In this document: positions 1 to 8,498 of the stretch, one piece after another | Numbering within the stretch: the first letter of the stretch is position 1 | Layout of the letters: the number at the start of each line of letters is the position of its first letter | From: Synura sp. LO234KE | Lineage: Eukaryota; Sar; Synurophyceae; Synurales; Mallomonadaceae | DNA: 13,076 nucleotides | Assembly (NCBI GenBank): GCA_015143735.1 | Contig: VKHC01000344.1 | Coordinates: forward strand, 1-13,076 | Direction of reading: 5' to 3' | Made by a program: the position numbers and the translations under genes | The notes under the pieces: generated by a model | Seen by the model: only the letters and a program-made list of their open reading frames with translations | Database searches by the model: none | What the model was told of the DNA's origin: nothing

Positions 1-748
1 GTTCCATTTCCATATCATAACTGCCTGACTCGAGCAATAACTGCCGGCGTGTACATAAACTACAGGAGCATTCAAAGTAGTGATGTGTTTTCAAAAAACT
101 CCGAGTGCTTAAAAAGGAAGCTTCTCGAGGATGACAATAACTGATTGTGAATTCTTCTCCAGCGACGATATCACGAGTCGTCCATATTTCTGATGCCCTT
201 CCAGAATTCGATGACGGAACAAATTTGATACAATTTGGGTCACAGGAGTGATTTAGCAAAGAAAATTTGTCATAAAACCCACTTCCGAATCCATTGTGCT
301 GTAAAACTAAAGATAAACGCATAACCTCCAGGTTAGTCATACTAAATTTATTTGCTATGAGTTCAATTGCTTCATCTGTCATATGACTTCGCAATTTCAG
401 GACTTCGATACTAGAGACATCACCGATCGAAAAAGGAAACATAGACTTCATAGCTTCCATGGACGAAGGAGACGAAAGCAAAGCCTCCATCATACATTTC
501 ATTCTGACGGAGGCATCTGGAATCCCTGAAATTTCTGGAGGCCAAGCAAGCAAAGGAATTTCTGCAAGAACTAAAGTTCCCGAGGAGACAGAGCGTTTTG
601 AAAACAACCCTCTTCCTCCACCAACACTTTCATTAGCACCAATAAGTGCTATAACGCGATCATCCGAATAAGTAACATTTTTTTCTTGTACACCATCTAG
701 ATTGTCATCGTCATCATCATGTCCAAAGAGTTCATCCAAAGAGGACAT
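1..748 (-). CDS. SET-domain protein lysine methyltransferase, SMYD/SET5-like (partial, C-terminus off the left edge)
   Basis: The minus strand is open from ATG at 748 to base 1 (249 codons, no intron). An acidic N-terminus with five consecutive Asp residues (11-15) precedes the SET core. GGGRGLFS at 43-50 matches the N-terminal SET glycine motif that contacts S-adenosylmethionine. NHSCDPNC at 166-173 matches the NHSxxPN motif, and GEEFTISY at 197-204 matches the GEExxxxY catalytic segment. C227-x-C229-x2-C232 is a post-SET-like zinc cluster, with the fourth ligand probably downstream. In SMYD proteins the SET domain is split by a MYND zinc finger, but the 51-165 stretch here has no such cysteine pattern, which is closer to fungal SET5-type or other class VII enzymes. 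By family it should methylate lysine on histones or other proteins; the substrate cannot be read from sequence. The methionine at 748 is the first in frame, although the frame stays open 40 codons further upstream. Confidence 0.92.
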   Translation of the reverse strand, partial: MSSLDELFGHDDDDDNLDGVQEKNVTYSDDRVIALIGANESVGGGRGLFSKRSVSSGTLVLAEIPLLAWPPEISGIPDASVRMKCMMEALLSSPSSMEAMKSMFPFSIGDVSSIEVLKLRSHMTDEAIELIANKFSMTNLEVMRLSLVLQHNGFGSGFYDKFSLLNHSCDPNCIKFVPSSNSGRASEIWTTRDIVAGEEFTISYCHPREASFLSTRSFLKTHHYFECSCSLCTRRQLLLESGSYDMEME

Positions 749-1007
749 ATTCAATCTATGGAAATCCCTTACAGTTCCAAAAGAAACTTGCTCTAGAGAC
801 GGAATGATCAAGTGAAGCAGTCTCTTATTATTACCGTTATTTTGTCTTTCTTTAATCAGTAAAATTAATTACACATCTCAATTCAATCAACATAATTTGC
901 TATGGCGATCCGTCACGATATTTGGATCGAGACAACGTAACTGTCAACTTTGGCATAGTGTGATATCAAGTATATAAATCACGTTTAAATATTAGATATT
1001 ATTCAAA
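749..1007. promoter_or_regulatory. Shared intergenic region of a divergent gene pair
   Basis: These 259 AT-rich bases separate the start codons of the SET-domain gene (minus) and the zinc-finger gene (plus), so they should hold both promoters. TATATAAA at 971-978 lies about 30 bases before the plus-strand ATG and is the only TATA-like element I see. Being so near the ATG it implies a very short 5' leader, so it may not be used. No element is clearly assignable to the SET gene. Confidence 0.5.
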
Positions 1008-3094
1008 ATGTACGACGAAGAAAATCAAGAAAACGATTTCCCTTCTCCTCCAGTAGTATCTGATCCTCCTACAGCTGGGACAAGAGTTGGTCGTTTTTTT
1101 AGAGCAGCTGCTTCCTCGGTGACAAGTTCATTCACCAGGTTACGTGAAAGTAGAAGGCCTAATGACAAAAAGATAGCAGAAGCTAAGAAGAGAAAAACTT
1201 TGAAACGTCAAAGAAATTTAGAGAGAAGTGAAATTAAGCAATCATGGAAATTCGTTTTCGGCGAATCTACAGAGGGAAAGAAAAACTCAGAAGTTTTTCA
1301 CATAGAAAATTTGACGTTAAGAGATATATGGATGGAATCGAATTTTCTATACAATCAAATCCTTAAGTTCAGGACCGATGAGACATTTCACAGCATAGAA
1401 AATTACGCTTTGCTATGGAAGGTAAAATGAATATACGTCTCAATTCTATATTCTGTCTTGAAGTATATTCTTGAAAGCCTAGAGATTGCGAATATAAGCA
1501 AACAATTCCACTCAATGATCCTCAGATACAGGAAAATGCCATTCGCCAAATCAGTAAATATACTGAGTCACAACGCAAAGGTATACTATTTCACTTAGTA
1601 ACGACAAATCCGTTGCTACCTTTATTTGCTCCGAGAGTTCATCCCTCATCTCTGGTCTCATACCGCACATCTTCGGAGATACTTAACAAACTTTGTGAGC
1701 TATACAGGGAAGGGAAACTAAAGATGTCAGATCTAAATTTTATATTCCATTGTAGCTACAAAGAATGGAAAATGGTACTGTACAACTTATTAACAGAAGA
1801 GGAGCGGGTATATCACGAGTATCTCAATGTCGCGAATTCCATTTCGCCAGAATTGCGATCGTTGGAAAAACTCTACATGATCGACAAAGTCACTTTATCC
1901 GAATATACCGATTTAAAATATCCCCAGAGGCGGCTTAAGAGAGAGGCAGAAGAAGCGCAATATCCGAGACCATACTATTCCGAGCCTTGTGTCATATGCA
2001 AAGATAGAGAAGCGTATATCAAGTGTCAGACATGTTCTAACCACGTGTGTAACTATTGTATTTCCAAATATTTCATTATGGACAGTGAGCCGGCGCCTTT
2101 GTCAGTGTCTGGAAAGCAATCGGTACCCGCCGCATCCGCTAAAACAAATGACTCTATTACTGTAAGCACGATTACTAGTGCGATAGGGGAAGGGAAGTGT
2201 CCAGAGCTCGCTCCATCCGTGTCCGAGTCTTCGCACAGCAGCCGCCACACTGTCGGCTCGTTCATATTGCTTCACCGCCGCTTTTGTATGAATTTCGGGA
2301 AGAGAATCCCTCACACCGTCACCGTCCTCCCGGAGCCCGCCTATTTGCGTGAGTTGCGTATGACCGGGATTCTTAGCGCTGCGAAGATCGTCAAGGAAAT
2401 GGAGCGACGACAGGCTGAGCTGTTTAAAGACGAGGAATTCGAGAGCCAGGGGTCCCTGGGAGAAGACTCTGACGAGCGCAGTCTCTTTCTCAACGACGAT
2501 GATGACCTGGTGGACGGGCTTCGCAGGAGCAGCATCAAACCTCTCGACACACCTGTTAGAGCGCTCATGCCCTCTCTGTATTTGCCCTCTTCCCCAACGA
2601 TTAGAAGGACGAACAGTAATTCCAGTGTGCAGCTTGGGCGGGGCTCTGTCAATAATATGAGCACTTCTCGCTCATCTCCGACCGTTACGTTTGTGTCGCT
2701 GGAGGGCCTTCCTGAGCACAGCGCCCTTCTCAGGCTGGTGAAATCCTACCAGACCCAGCGGACGGTTATCATCAAATACCAGGCGTTGCTGGACGAACCC
2801 AAGCACACCGTTCATTACAAGAATAGAATACGCCACCTACAGAGCCAGGCCAAGACGAGATTCCTTCAACTGCCCAGTAAGTTAGAAGCGGCGTTGGAAT
2901 CGATTCGGGCCGTAAATATTCCTCCGAACAGCAGAAAGGTTTTGGAGCACGACGTGAAGAACATTCGCCACCGCATTGAAGTGATCGAGAAGATGACTAG
3001 CTTGGAGCACCTACAGCGAATGGAGAAGGAGCTGGACGAGTCGGAGGCGGTGAAGGCGACCATCGAACTCATGAATAAATATGCCGTGATGTAA
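1008..3094 (+). CDS. Zinc-finger protein of unknown family, two exons (1008..1421, 1478..3094)
   Basis: Exon 1 (138 codons) joins exon 2 (538 codons plus TAA) in phase 0 across a 56-base intron, giving about 676 residues. Exon 2 is open well upstream of 1613, so translation does not begin there. The N-terminus has Pro/Ser-rich residues (about 11-25) and a basic KKRKTLKRQR cluster near residue 60 that could be a nuclear signal. Residues 309-332 form C-x2-C-x8-C-x2-C-x4-C-x2-C, a treble-clef/B-box/RING-like zinc site. H404-x3-C408 may supply the last ligands after a Ser-rich insertion (about 338-399). Residues about 530-676 are charged and probably helical, possibly coiled coil. I do not recognise the family: zinc binding is inferred from spacing, and ubiquitin-ligase or lipid-binding roles are unproven. 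GC content rises sharply from about 2080 onward. An internal intron removing the Ser-rich insert was considered but breaks frame. Confidence 0.85.
1422..1477 (+). other. Intron 1 of the zinc-finger gene (56 bases, phase 0)
   Basis: Donor GTAAAA follows AAG, and the acceptor ends TTGAAAG. Removing 1422-1477 joins two open frames exactly at a codon boundary. Retention gives a stop three codons after the junction. Another acceptor at 1463 leads to a frame ending before the downstream zinc-finger ORF, so 1477 is preferred. Confidence 0.75.
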
Positions 3095-3294
3095 TGCAGT
3101 TGCCGAATATCGATGACACAGTGTGACGGACGAATCTGTGGCTATGCATATCCGTGTTTGAAATTTGAAAATGTTGACTAACTGTCCCGAAAATTTAGAA
3201 GTATATCATGGATAACTAATATTTAAAAACTTGGTTCGTATGAGCATACCACACCCAAACTGGAGGCGCTTCGATACTCCAATAGCTATCAATA
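3095..3294. other. 3' flank of the zinc-finger gene, no gene seen
   Basis: AT-rich sequence following the stop codon. It should contain the 3' untranslated region, but I see no unambiguous AATAAA polyadenylation signal. Confidence 0.4.
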
Positions 3295-3414
3295 TTTGAT
3301 TATATTTGTTACCTTGGAGACTGTTGTTTCTGCAACTATGTTTTCCCAGTGAGTTAAAATGTTTGATTATATTTACCTTGGAGACTGTTGTTTCTGCAAC
3401 TATGTTTTCCCAGT
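3295..3414. repeat. Imperfect tandem duplication, two units of 53-56 bases
   Basis: Unit A at 3295-3350 and unit B at 3362-3414 read the same, except that unit A has three extra bases (GTT) after TATATTT. They are separated by 11 bases, a 67-base period. Both contain a pyrimidine-rich TTTTCCCAG that resembles a splice acceptor. The near identity suggests a recent local duplication. Confidence 0.9.
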
Positions 3415-3665
3415 CAATAATAAGAGACCGTGGAAAACATCAGAAAGGCAGTGAATTCAATTCCGGTCACCTGCCGCAAGAAGAGGATCCTCCCCACCAA
3501 CGGAATCCGCTCAGTAACACCGAGTGGCTGATGGCGATGGAAACATTTTCTACGTGCACTTACTCACTCGTGACCGTCAATAGTCTAACAATCAACATCA
3601 CTGAATCTTTCCACAGTACTTTCGGAATCACTAGTGACTTCGAAGAAGTTTGTTGGAGAAAGTGA
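3402..3665 (+). pseudogene. Coding-like fragment upstream of and overlapping repeat copy 1a
   Basis: An 88-codon frame opens at ATG 3402 within the second tandem unit and ends at TGA 3663-3665. The middle part (about residues 20-50, rich in Gln, Glu, Pro and Asn) has protein-like composition, but I do not recognise it. The stretch 3552-3614 could be a 63-base intron: it ends with a branch-like CTAAC, a pyrimidine run and CCACAG, and removing it keeps the frame. The donor (GTGCAC) is weak. A GTGAGT just after 3660 could be a donor. The 3' part is shared with 9438-9537. It is probably the 5' end of a decayed mobile-element or duplicated gene, but a functional gene cannot be excluded. Confidence 0.3.
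3561..3662. repeat. Dispersed repeat, part a, copy 1
   Basis: Aligns with 9438-9537 over its whole length, roughly 85-90% identical by eye with a 2-base gap. The best conserved core runs through TAACAATC and CTGAATCTTTCCACAG, which reads as intron branch site, pyrimidine tract and acceptor, followed by a conserved coding-like stretch encoding FGIT-x-DFEEV. Weak similarity continues upstream to about 3530. Confidence 0.85.
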
Positions 3666-4450
3666 GTCATGACGACTTGGGGGTGACATCGGTGGCTGTA
3701 CCAAAATCGCCCATCAAAATAAATGTAGTGCAGTTGTAATCCACAAAATTCGTGGAAGTGACCTATAGATAAAGACAAATCTGACAACCATTTAACCTAT
3801 GGACTCCACACACAAACAATTCACGCCACATATTTCTTCATCTAACAATATCTAAAAAAAATTGATACATCAATTATTTTGGTATTACCTGTACATCTCC
3901 GTCTTCATCCTCAAAAACAATGCGAGGAATTTAATTGATTTGTAATTTATTCGTTCTCTGTTTAAATTTCGTTTTTCAAACTATTCGTTATGTCCTCATG
4001 ATTGATCATTCATGGAGGAGGTTGATATATCGCGGAAATCATCTCGCAAAATCGTTATATAGTGCGCCAAATCAGAATCTCTATTAGCGATGAGAGGTTT
4101 AAGCTTGAGAATTATATAATTTAATGATCCTCATCAACATCACCTACTTTGCCTTTTTTTAACAGCTCAATTGTGATTATATTCTAGCGAACTGAGCACT
4201 CTCTTATAACGCGCAATCTTTGATTGTAAAAAAATTCGAAGTGGGAAAACATAAATATTTATCTGCGGCAGGCCACTACAATGCAAATATCCAGGGACTT
4301 TACCATTTGAATTCTCGTGGTCCATATATATATTGTAACTGGATAAATTTCAAAAATCAAGCCACAGATTCATCTACCACAAATATACAAATTTTGATTT
4401 TTTGCTATAAATGGATTTTCTCGGATCAATTTTGATGCACCGATGGAATT
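3663..4450. other. AT-rich segment interrupting repeat copy 1, no gene identified
   Basis: About 790 bases separate parts a and b of copy 1, whereas in copy 2 only 31 bases lie between them. The segment is AT-rich with homopolymer runs. I found no terminal inverted repeats, target-site duplication or credible coding region. A GTGAGT at 3661-3666 could make it an intron start, but no matching acceptor fits the copy boundary. It could be an insertion in copy 1 or a deletion in copy 2. Confidence 0.5.
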
Positions 4451-4582
4451 GATTTGGTGCGCAGCCGCCAATTGCTAGTATTCTCACAGTGTGGCTTCGA
4501 CTTGTCGTCATCAGCAGCAATTTGACTGAGGTGTACTTCTACTTTATATCCAGGAGTTGCAAGAAGGCAGAGCGCATTGCTC
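4451..4582. repeat. Dispersed repeat, part b, copy 1
   Basis: Aligns with 9569-9708 from GATTTGGTGCGC to GAGCGCATTGCTC, with several substitutions and small gaps. Both copies encode a similar peptide (FGA-x-PPIASIL, then WL) in the same frame, and they diverge abruptly after the shared end. Four of the base differences are CpG versus TpG or CpA. Confidence 0.8.
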
Positions 4583-4782
4583 CGCCTCGAAAATCAGATT
4601 ATTTATTTAATGCTATAGGGAGAGAACAGAACGAAATAGACAGAATGAATTCAAAGGTGGCTGACGCTCTCAATCTCGTCAATAAACACCCCCTATGTAC
4701 CACATGGCAAGTCCCACGACCGAGCACAAGGCTCCGAGTGCACTCACTCGGAGCTCTGTCACAGCCCCAACAAAATATTTAA
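4453..4782 (+). pseudogene. Decayed coding fragment containing repeat part b
   Basis: This frame is open for 109 codons from just after an in-frame TGA (4450-4452) to TAA at 4780-4782. The corresponding codon in the second copy is CGA, so the TGA looks like a decay product and the frame probably once continued upstream into part a. The first ~45 residues are hydrophobic and helical in character (PPIASILTVWLRLVVI), followed by a basic stretch and then a polar helix-like segment. I do not recognise the protein. A helical N-terminal part of a transposase is one possibility without firm support. There is no credible start codon. Confidence 0.35.
4731..4754. repeat. Perfect 10-base inverted repeat with 4-base loop
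   Basis: GCTCCGAGTG at 4731-4740 is followed by CACT and then its exact reverse complement at 4745-4754. It lies near the 3' end of the decayed fragment. No function can be assigned; it could be an end of a mobile element or a chance hairpin. Confidence 0.85.
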
Positions 4783-5189
4783 CACAGTAATAATTGTCGA
4801 ATACGATATTGTATTGCGTGCAAACCGAGCTTTTACGAGGCTGAAGGCGAAGCCAGTCTAGGGCATGACAGCACACAATGCACTCAACGCACCAGCATAG
4901 TTGCAGGAGTGCGTGTGGCACCACGGGTTTTTGTGCGCCGATGTCTGGCGTCGTGAGAAGTGGTCCCATAGGTTAACAGAGAGGCCACATTCTCAGACAA
5001 TGCACCGTCCGCCCGCCCAATCTTTGGTGAGAGAGGCGTCGTCAATATATGTGGTGGCATAAGGCTGAGCCCTTCGCGAAAAAGTCTTCATGCTTCTTTC
5101 GAGAGGAAAATTTCTGGACGTAGATGTGTACTACGCCCGTAATTTTACGTTGTGCTTACGTGCAAGGAGTGAATATTCCGGGAACGTTG
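4783..5189. other. Intergenic, no gene identified
   Basis: Mixed-composition DNA with only short frames on either strand. A 96-codon minus-strand frame over 4679-4969 has several cysteines, but it overlaps the decayed plus-strand fragment and lacks recognisable motifs. Confidence 0.4.
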
Positions 5190-7698
5190 CCGAGCCGAAT
5201 CCGTAGAAGAATGTGGTACTGTCGCCGCAGGAACAGGCAGAGGAGAGATAAGTCGGGAGGCAAGGCGTCAAGTACAACAAAAGTTGTGGCAAGATTAACC
5301 GCAAGAAGATATTGCGCCTGTTGGCAAGCTTCCAAGACCAGAACTATCCGATGAACCAGGAGACGGCTGAGGTCCTGGATGGCCTCGGAGTTCCAATTTC
5401 TTAGACACAGGCGATTACTGTAGATCAGTATATTGTTTTGAGAAAGTTAGGCGATGTCCGTCGTCAGAAGCAAGTGCAAGGACAACTGAGAGTTGGCGAT
5501 TTGTTACAGTTTTTAGACGTCGGGGAGCGCTGGTAAGAGCTTGTCACAGACTGCTGAACTGAAGACGAGCTTGTGTGCTGGCAAGATATAAGGATGGGGT
5601 CATACGAGTCATCGGAATGGCTATCCAGCGACGCACACAGGCGGCACGTGAGGAGGTTGCTTCTTTACAGGCATTGAGTTCACAGTTCAATGCCGCTTAT
5701 GTAGCAAGCAATCGTAGTGACCGCGTAGCCTGACCAGGTAAATTCAGGATCTTGAACGCGAATAGAATTGTTCGTCTTGCCACCGCGGAGGGTAGTGACG
5801 CAAGATACCGCCTTCGTCTCATTTCTGTTGCGCGAGTGGTCAGTTTGAACCGAAAAAATGTTGTCCAGCAGGTGTACAAGGAGGTGAGTACCGGTGCTAG
5901 CGCTGCACCACTGTCACTGCCACTTTCCCATGAGATAATCATCTCCTTGACGAGCAAAAACCGGTGGTATCTCCTCGAACTTGAAAGAACCGTCACGGGA
6001 ACCGGAGAGTGGTCGGGAGTCAGCTTGTGAGGGAAGACTAGTTGAGAGGGGTATGAGTTGACTGTGAACGATTCCATGCACGTCCGCCACAACCTCATCA
6101 GTGACGTATCATTGAGGTACACTTCGACCCCCGCCGAATTAGCATACGTTTTTGCATCCCAGAAAGCACGGAGAGTACACCCGCTAGGAGAATAACACGG
6201 TCTTTTGGTCGAGTGAAGGACGACGGTAGTTGAGCATATCATGAACGAGGCGCATATGGATATTCGGATAACCCCGAAAACAGAGCCCGTACTACAAGCT
6301 TATGTAGGCAGTACAACGGTCCCGGGTAGTCGGCGTGGCTTCAATGGGAATATGCTTGGGAGGCGAAGTTTTTCGGCGACCAAGACTTTCACGATGGAAG
6401 TAAGCAAGAGCAACGAGGCGGTCGACGGGGGAAGCTCGCCGGGGCGAGGGGGAGACACCGTGGACTTCACAAGAAGGTTCACCAGAGACGCCGAGGTGAA
6501 GTCGGTATCAAATACAACAAGGAACTATGACCCTAGGTCGATTGAACCGCTATACGCATGAGTGGGAAAGACATAGAACGGGATAACGCCGGGAACTGGC
6601 GAGAGATTTGACGCAGAACGACACCAGTGTCGATAAAAGATCGTTACGACGTAGCCCCTGGGTAAGCGTAGGATGTCCTCATTTAGTATATTTCGAGATC
6701 CGAGACTTCCGGAGGAAGCATTCCCAGGTCAAATGTACGGTTGACCGGGGAAAAGTGCAATCAAAAGATCCGAGGGTACAGAGTGAGACGCAAAGTTTGC
6801 CTGAGGGGAAACCGGCAGTAAGCCCGCTCGCCGGGCCCAGGACTCTGCCTTCGATTGCCAACGGAGAAGATCACCGTAAGTGGCGGAAAGCCGTGACCGG
6901 ATATCGTTCTTGAGTTGTACAGTCGAAAAGTAATAAGTAGCACTGACCTGGAGTGATTGGAAGGGCTTGAGCAGCTTGGACACGCAGGAAAGCCTTTTGT
7001 ACACTTTGAGGCGGTTGGAGGGGAGGAGGCTCGCCCGAAAACGGATATTCGGGGGGAAGTGGAGAGGGACATGATGAAAAAAACGGTGACCCCGCCGCTG
7101 TGGGGCGTCCACCACCCGCTTAAACCATTGATCTGCATGGGACAGAACTCGAGGGGGGTGGAATGGGGGACCCTTCCCGCAGTATGGATACAGAGCAGCT
7201 CAGGAGTGTCGGGGGCAAAAGCAATCCGCAATAGTTGAACGAGATCAAGTTTTAAAGCCATGGCAAAGGTTGAGACTAGGTCCGCAGTCTGCTGAAGGCC
7301 AAAGAGGGCCGCAAAGTAAAGGTTTGTGAGCCGTCCGAATAGCAGATGCGGCGGGCGGAATAAAGCAAGCAATCTGGACGTTGGAGTTGAAACTGAGTAG
7401 CGATGTTGGGCTGAGAGTCGAGGATCGTCAGGAGGACGTCGAACACCCCCAGCCAAGTAAAGGGGCTATGAAGGTAAATTTTACCAGTGCCCCGTTCAAA
7501 GAATAGCCTCTGGGTCTTTCGACGTCATGTCCCCTGGGAGAGAGAAAACGGTGTTCAAACAACGATGAGACCCTGTTCATCAAGGTCAACAAGCTACTGA
7601 GCGAATTTAATAGGCACACCGGGACGCTGCCAGCAGAGAACAAACAGGGGCTTCGAGATCGAGTCAAACGCTGTGTGGCAGCATCGCCAGCTGCATAA
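5190..7698 (+). pseudogene. Long decayed coding-like region, probably a relic of a large element
   Basis: GC content is visibly higher than in the AT-rich flanks. Protein-like segments follow one another on the plus strand. About 5255-5565 is read in one frame with three stops. From about 5563 to the TAA at 7696-7698 the segments are mainly in a single frame, with long open stretches (5734-6027, 6217-6558, and most of 7240-7695), but about 21 internal stops occur. Two other frames are open at 6608-6913 and 6957-7238, so frameshifts are likely too. The reconstructed residues are rich in Arg, Gln, Glu and Ser, as in structural polyproteins of retroelements, but no zinc knuckle, protease, reverse transcriptase or integrase motif is visible. 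The identity is unknown, and coding origin is inferred from composition and frame length only. Confidence 0.4.
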
Positions 7699-8177
7699 GA
7701 TATTTTGCACTATTTTGTGCACTGCTGTTTATCGACTGTACTGTGCCTGCCCTTCTATGCTACTCTGTGTATCGCTCGACTGCTCAGTGGGCGGTGTATC
7801 TCCACCGTCAGGAGCTATCCATAATCGACGGTCGGTTTTGTAGGTAGCTGCGGCGTTACTCTAATTGCTATTGTTTTCTATGCTACACTGGTGCACACTT
7901 CTATCTCTGCTTCTACTTTACTTTTCTTCTACAAGTAAGATTGCTTAGGCAGACGCTATACGATCAACTGAATAATATATTTAATTAGAAGTGAACGAGC
8001 GGGGTGGATTACTGCATATGACATGCTTTATGTGACGTCTGAACATGGCGTGACATATGTGTGGTTTGGGTGTGCGGACGACGTGGGGACAACGTGTAAC
8101 GGACGTGATCAAGACGAACGTGGAAGGGCATATGCTAGGAGTTGGCTTTATTTGGCTGATAAAGCACGGCGGGACAT
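7699..8177. other. Pyrimidine-rich then GT-rich spacer, no gene identified
   Basis: After the terminal TAA of the decayed region come C/T-rich bases containing TCTATGCTAC twice (near 7756 and 7879). From about 8020 the strand becomes G/T-rich with overlapping short frames (8023-8226, 8057-8248) that show no recognisable protein features. Confidence 0.4.
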
Positions 8178-8498
8178 ATGGGGAGCTCGATGGGACTCAG
8201 AGACATGTTACGGAGGGCTATGTTGATGCGCAAGATGCAAGGAGTTGAACTTTACATGTTCGGTGAGGGCGGCTTGGGCTGGTTTGAGCGGGTTGTGTCA
8301 AGAGCGTTTCCAAGCGTTCTGGCACGATCCTCTCACTTCGTGAACGTTAATGGGTTATTATGGAGCATATATGAAGTGTCTGTAACGTTACCCGGTGTGT
8401 TGGGGGCTCTCAGCCGTTGCTACTTGCTGCATCGTAGAGGGTCGGCAGACAAAATGATATTTGTGAGTTGGAGAGTAGATATGGCGAGCGGCAAATAA
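8178..8498 (+). CDS. Uncharacterised ORF, 106 codons, doubtful
   Basis: ATG at 8178 to TAA at 8496-8498, preceded by an in-frame stop at 8160. The product would be about 106 residues, with a Met/Arg-rich start and a middle section rich in Leu, Val and Ser. I see no domain, signal peptide or splice-site support. It lies between decayed repeats in locally G/T-rich DNA, where long frames arise more easily, so it may be non-coding. I do not recognise it. Confidence 0.15.
   Translation: MGSSMGLRDMLRRAMLMRKMQGVELYMFGEGGLGWFERVVSRAFPSVLARSSHFVNVNGLLWSIYEVSVTLPGVLGALSRCYLLHRRGSADKMIFVSWRVDMASGK

Noticed and set aside
2085-2238. Possible intron (GTGAGC...CACAG) removing the Ser-rich insertion of the zinc-finger gene
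   Set aside because: The 154-base length (or 157 with the next AG) is not a multiple of three, while the reading frame is the same on both sides, so splicing would break the protein.
3820-3945. Acidic coding-like stretch on the minus strand with a GTAATA donor
   Set aside because: Only about 14 codons after an in-frame stop without a preceding acceptor, and the implied intron would be just 37 bases.
4453-4782. Assignment of the repeat's protein to PIF/Harbinger-type transposases
   Set aside because: The helical, hydrophobic N-terminal look is suggestive only; no DDE residues or other diagnostic motif are visible.
5697-6242. 181-codon open frame on the minus strand
   Set aside because: It overlaps two plus-strand open stretches in one frame, has no recognisable motif, and gives no splice or start-site support.
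6761-7456. 231-codon open frame on the minus strand
   Set aside because: Its composition (very rich in Ser, Pro, Leu, Arg) and lack of motifs look like an antisense shadow in GC-rich DNA, and plus-strand readings there look more protein-like. I did not score coding potential, so this is a judgement.
5190-7698. Reassigned stop codons as an explanation for the many in-frame stops
   Set aside because: All three stop codons occur in the decayed frame, while the SET, zinc-finger and sedolisin genes contain none internally and end at or splice around normal stops, so decay is simpler.
5190-7698. C-to-T origin of the stops in this region (RIP-like)
   Set aside because: Every stop codon can be derived from CGA, CAG or CAA by one C-to-T change, so without a second copy to align this carries no information here. 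It is argued only for the repeat pair, where aligned copies exist.
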